64,000 nucleotides of DNA, taken from the NCBI RefSeq assembly GCF_030704535.1, contig NC_081818.1, positions 1,439,001 through 1,503,000 on the forward strand, given 5' to 3'. The stretch is from Vitis vinifera (lineage: Eukaryota > Streptophyta > Magnoliopsida > Vitales > Vitaceae). This document shows, one piece after another, positions 60,103 to 64,000 of the stretch. Position numbers and translations under genes: made by a program. How positions within the stretch are numbered: the first letter of the stretch is position 1; each line of letters opens with the position of its first letter. Under the pieces are notes generated by a model. The model had not been told where the DNA came from. It did not search any database and was given only the letters and a program-made list of their open reading frames with translations.

Positions 60103-61577
60103 ACGTCTTCTTGTAGGTGCACATAATTTTGTGGTGTTAACTTATAGGTTACTCAGTGAATTTATTATGAACAAAAAAAATGATGTATTTGCTTAAGGAT
60201 TGTTTCTTCAATTTTGGAGCCCTCAATTATAATTTTGAAGCATTCCCACTATAGTGCGGATGATCCCCTGTAGTCCTAACCAGGTAAAAGTCTATGGTTA
60301 AGCAGGTAAAGAGGTTGGAAACCCCTTTACATTCCTTCCTCAGATGGCTTTGATTTCTACTCTCTTGTAACAGTTCTTCAGCCCTTCTCATCCGAATCTC
60401 GTATCTATTTTTGGGAAGCATTTTTTGGTGGTTATATAGCAATTCTACTTGTGTTTCTGTTAAGATCACATTAATGTGGTGAATGTAGTGTTAAAGACTG
60501 TTTGTTAATGTACTTGTGTGCTTTTCTTTTGATGAACCCTTAATTATTATTCACACATGCTTTCTAGTAGACACCCAAAGGAGCTCCTCGAAATGAAATC
60601 ATCAGTGTGATACGGATGGTTTTATGCTTTCTTATAGAAGAATTTTTATGTAGAATAGGCTGTCCATCACATTTCCATGGCCCCATATGCAGAATGCAGC
60701 CTCAAAGTTTTAGAACTTTGGGGTGGCTTGGGATTGTTTTTGAAAACAGTTTATATTTTAGAACAAGAAATGGCTTTCTAACCTGAAAATTTATATTTGG
60801 CAAAGGTTTAAGATGTTTTCAGAAGTTTGTGAAGTGTTTTAAGAAATCATGAAATATATATAAAAAAATGTTTTATAAATTTTTACATTGTATGCAAATT
60901 GGGTGGTGTCTTTATGGAGACCATGTTTTTTGTGGATGAATTCTTAACAAAAATTTTGTTTCTAAAAACATTTGAGAACCATTTTTAAAAATGCTTCCAA
61001 ATAGGCCACCTTGCTTTTCTCATTCATTGCTTTCTTCCATGCAGAGAGAGAATCCATAATGTTATTTCCAGAATGATTCTGTAGGGTTCATTAGCCTGAG
61101 AGTGAATAAAAATGGAACCTGATATTGAGAGTTAAGTAAGAAATACCAACTAATTGACTACAATATACTGGGTATTTGATCAATAAGAATAACCGAGAAC
61201 AAACAACAGAGAGCACCTGATGTACAATACACTCACTCAGTCAAAGGTCTTACGGCAGGTCCATATCCTCAATCAGTACTGGCAAATTGAATGCTAATTA
61301 GCAGATACAGTACGTAATCAAAGATTGTCTAAAGCAAAAATCTCCATTCCTGCACAGAAGACATTGTGTTTTGTTCATTTACAGATTCTACAACAACTCC
61401 CATCTGCAACTAAATCATTGGCAAGCTTCAATATCATGAAGGATTTAGGTCATGATCGGAACTGGAAAGCTTCTCAATTCTGAAACCCATCCATTACCAG
61501 ATGATTCAAACTCTAGCACAAGTTGATCATTCCCTTTTCAACTGAAGACATCTTCAAATACCCTTCTTTTTCATGTA
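60103..61577. other. Convergent 3' flanks between the folate-receptor-like and PP1 genes
   Basis: Holds the 3'UTR of the plus-strand gene and that of the minus-strand phosphatase. No other gene is recognised. The region 60700-61010 includes GGGTGGCTTGGGATTGTTTTTGAA and TTTTTAAAAATGCTTCCAAATAGGCC, parts of which may be ends of another small inverted-repeat element (sequence abbreviated). Confidence 0.4.
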
Positions 61578-63132
61578 TCAGATCTTTCCAGGTTTTATGG
61601 GCTGTTCAAAAACAAAGACAAGAAAAGAGGACCTGGTCAACAAAAGAAAAGGAACTTTCATGGCACCAACATTGGATGCCATGAACCCTAATCTAGTCAA
61701 ATATTTAAAGACGCAATATGATATAAGTTTGTATTGTATTGTGTATACCTTCTTAAGATTCAACTTAGGTACAGTAGAACCGCTCAATGATGCTTTATTA
61801 TCAACTGGTTTCATTATCTCAAAGGAGCATACTAGATCTTTATCAACACTCAAAAGAGCACCGGCATTATCAAACTCTCCACCATAGTTTGGTGCTGAAA
61901 AAATTGTGACTAATCGTCGTTTAGCAAAGAATTCATATCCATCCTCCACCACCTGCAATTCAGCTTAGAACGATTTTAGTCTGGACCACTTGTTTTTAGT
62001 ATGATGTTATCAGACACCAGTCCCTAGATATGACTCAAGCTGGCTGGTATGATACGCATATGAGGGTGTGGTACCCATTCTTTAGATGCAATAGATTACT
62101 GTTACAAGTAGCATAGAGTAGTTATAGGGCTCTTGTCAGTAGGGATACAGCTGAAGCTGGTTGGTACCTACTAGGCAGTGGGAAGATATGGCAGTCAATA
62201 AAGTTGATTGATGCTTGCTACATTTTCCCGTCTTATAATATCTTAAGTGTGCAAAAAATGGAATGTATTACCATTATAGAAGGCTTCAAATTGGAAAAAT
62301 TGTCGAATGATAGGTACTATAATGGTAAGTGGTTACAAACATTGGTAATAGCTTTTCTTTCTTTAGAATATTTATAGATGATGTAAAGGTCCAGGGATGC
62401 TTCCAATAATTAATCTCTCAGTGCCCATTTCTAATACCATGGTTGGATTTATTTCACATAGATGACTTTATTTGGCTTTAATGAATTGGGATGCTCTTAA
62501 AACAACTATATAGAACAAAGTAGGAAAAGTACATGAATGTTATCAAGCATTGTGAATGAGAACTTTGCTTACCTGATGACCTCGGCAAATGAGATCAAGA
62601 TCATTCTTGTCCAAAAATTCAGCAACCTTATCAGCTCCAAAGGTACAAGAAACACCTCGATCACTATCTGCCCAACCATCAACTCTAGCATCAGGATCAG
62701 ACCAAAGCAGATCACAAAGGAGACCGCTATCTGGAACATCAGTAGGTCTCTGAATTTCCTTAATTTGATTCAAATTTTGCAACTCGGGAGAGAGGCCCCC
62801 ATGCATACAAAGTATCTTTTCATCAATGAGTGCAGCCACAGGCAAACAGTTGAAGCAGTCGGTGAATATCTTCCAAAGCCTAACATTAAACCTCCTTTTA
62901 CATTCATCATAAAAGCCATAAATCCGATTGATCTTTGCATCTTCATGGTTTCCCCTCAAGAGGTAAAAGTTGTCAGGATATCTTATTTTGTAAGCCAGAA
63001 GCAAACATATTGTTTCCAGACTTTGCTTTCCACGATCTACATAATCTCCAAGAAAGAGGTAGTTTGCAGCAGGAGGGAATCCACCGTATTCAAATAGCCT
63101 CAATAAGTCTTGGTACTGTCCATGTATATCAC
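61578..63132 (-). CDS. TOPP8: Serine/threonine protein phosphatase PP1 catalytic subunit, 3' part
   Basis: Exons 63132-62573, 61952-61749 and 61601-61578 (stop 61578-61580) have consistent phases and encode about 262 residues; the N-terminal 55-60 residues must come from an exon beyond base 64000. Metal-site motifs are all present: [38 protein letters not shown], and later [22 protein letters not shown]1 dephosphorylates many nuclear and cytosolic targets, with specificity set by regulatory subunits. The tiny last exon codes only seven residues (PIKPGKI). The symbol rests on sequence type plus gene order next to the folate-receptor-like and L18 genes as in Arabidopsis; PP1 identity itself is certain. 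Confidence 0.93.
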
Positions 63133-63519
63133 CTGCAAAAGGCCTGCAATATTAGAAAAAAATTCTACCAAAGAATGATAGGATAGGATAACAATCGATA
63201 TTAACTGCACGCTCCAGTGGCAAATCAAGTGAGTTTGGGTAAGTGATTCAAAAAGCCTCAATTTGCACCCAATGGTTGGTAAATGAGCTGAGAATTTATG
63301 AATCAAGATAAATCAAGGTGTACCATTAAAGGATAAGTGGGTATCTTCAAGAGCTGAATCAGGGATGAAATAAACCCAAATCAGCTCATCTTTATGCTAC
63401 ATTGTAAATGCAATGAATTAAATCTTAATCCGATCCAACAGGCAGTCTCCTAGAAGGAAATTTGGCTCTATTCCCCACATGAGTCCTAGCACAAAAGAGT
63501 AGCCACTACAATGCCTGTG

Positions 63520-63956
63520 CTATTGATTGCCAATCAAGCCTGGACACATGGGGAAGGCCCTATAGCAGCGGCTCCCTTTTGATGTGCGAGATCGAGATTC
63601 TACATCAGCTTCATCAATAGATGTTGTCGAAGTTGTGGTTGAATCATCCATTTCAGTTGAATCGATGGAAGCCAAGTGTTCAGGAAGCTCACTCTCCCCC
63701 AAATAGGATATTCCTGGCCAAAGGGAGAAATGACTTTTCTTTGAAGTGATTTTGGTTCATCATCAACAGGAGAACATCTATTTTTCAGCTCATTTATGGC
63801 ATTCGAATTATTTCTCCAGTTTCTAAACTTTTGGCACCTAGTACCGTACTGTAAATCTTCTATTAATTTTTCCACAAACATCATTTCATGATCGAGAATC
63901 AGGATTATAGAGAGAAGAATCAACAAAATTTTCTCCAAGGATTCGATGTCCTCCAT
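63520..63956 (-). other. Unidentified open frames upstream of the PP1 exons
   Basis: Two overlapping minus-strand frames occur: 63956-63600 (starts MEDIESLEKILL) and 63702-63520. The second ends in a plausible protein tail: ISYLGESELPEHLASIDSTE, then a serine/threonine-rich stretch, then RCYRAFPMCPGLIGNQ and a stop. Codon use looks protein-like but I recognise neither. They could be a last exon of another minus-strand gene, an alternative exon, or chance frames in the PP1 first intron. The missing PP1 N-terminus was not found here. Confidence 0.25.
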
Positions 63957-64000
63957 TCTTCTCTTGCATGAAAAAATATACAGATTTGATGCTAATAGAT

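Noticed and set aside
62537-63097. A 186-codon plus-strand frame opposite the PP1 exon
   Set aside because: It is the antisense shadow of the conserved PP1 exon, whose protein is unmistakable.

Overview
The window is nuclear DNA of a woody eudicot. It is AT-rich, has long introns with GT-AG splice sites, and is dense in small inverted-repeat transposons. Gene structures and proteins look most like grapevine (Vitis), but the species is an inference that I could not check.

Layout. (1) 1-722, plus: 3' part of a xyloglucan endotransglucosylase/hydrolase gene, cut by the window edge. (2) 2525-14333, minus: a complete TOPLESS-related co-repressor of the TPR2/TPR3 type, 25 coding exons whose splice phases all close to 1132 aa; its long intron holds a dead LINE RNase H fragment. 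(3) 14.6-23.7 kb: gene-poor DNA with several MITE-like elements, two GC-rich promoter-like islands without a gene, and a 3.3-kb foldback element (19675-22999) with long inverted arms and internal tandem repeats. (4) 25347-35739, plus: mitochondrial fumarase, 17 coding exons, 496 aa, with one GC-AG intron and a decayed retroelement in intron 2. (5) 37.7-37.9 kb, minus: a MIR164 hairpin with its own TATA box and a 32-bp tandem duplication in the loop. (6) 39.3-41.3 kb: repeat-derived DNA including a recent 289-bp tandem duplication. (7) 43875-44219, plus: a 114-aa L18-type ribosomal protein, probably mitochondrial, with a 5'UTR intron. (8) 48339-49795, plus: a dormancy/auxin-associated (DRM1/ARP) family protein. 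(9) 53647-60102, plus: a secreted or membrane folate-receptor-like protein. (10) 61578-63132 and beyond, minus: 3' exons of a type-1 protein phosphatase catalytic subunit (TOPP).

The genes do not form a pathway; this is ordinary eukaryotic housekeeping and regulatory content. The most striking large-scale signal is conserved gene order. MIR164, the L18 gene, the folate-receptor-like gene and the PP1 gene follow one another here, as I recall they do on Arabidopsis chromosome 5 (MIR164C, AT5G27820, AT5G27830, AT5G27840/TOPP8). This points to orthology of the microRNA with MIR164C. I found no evidence of a novel defence or mobile system; the least described items are the foldback element, the duplicated MIR164 loop and the orphan G-box palindrome.
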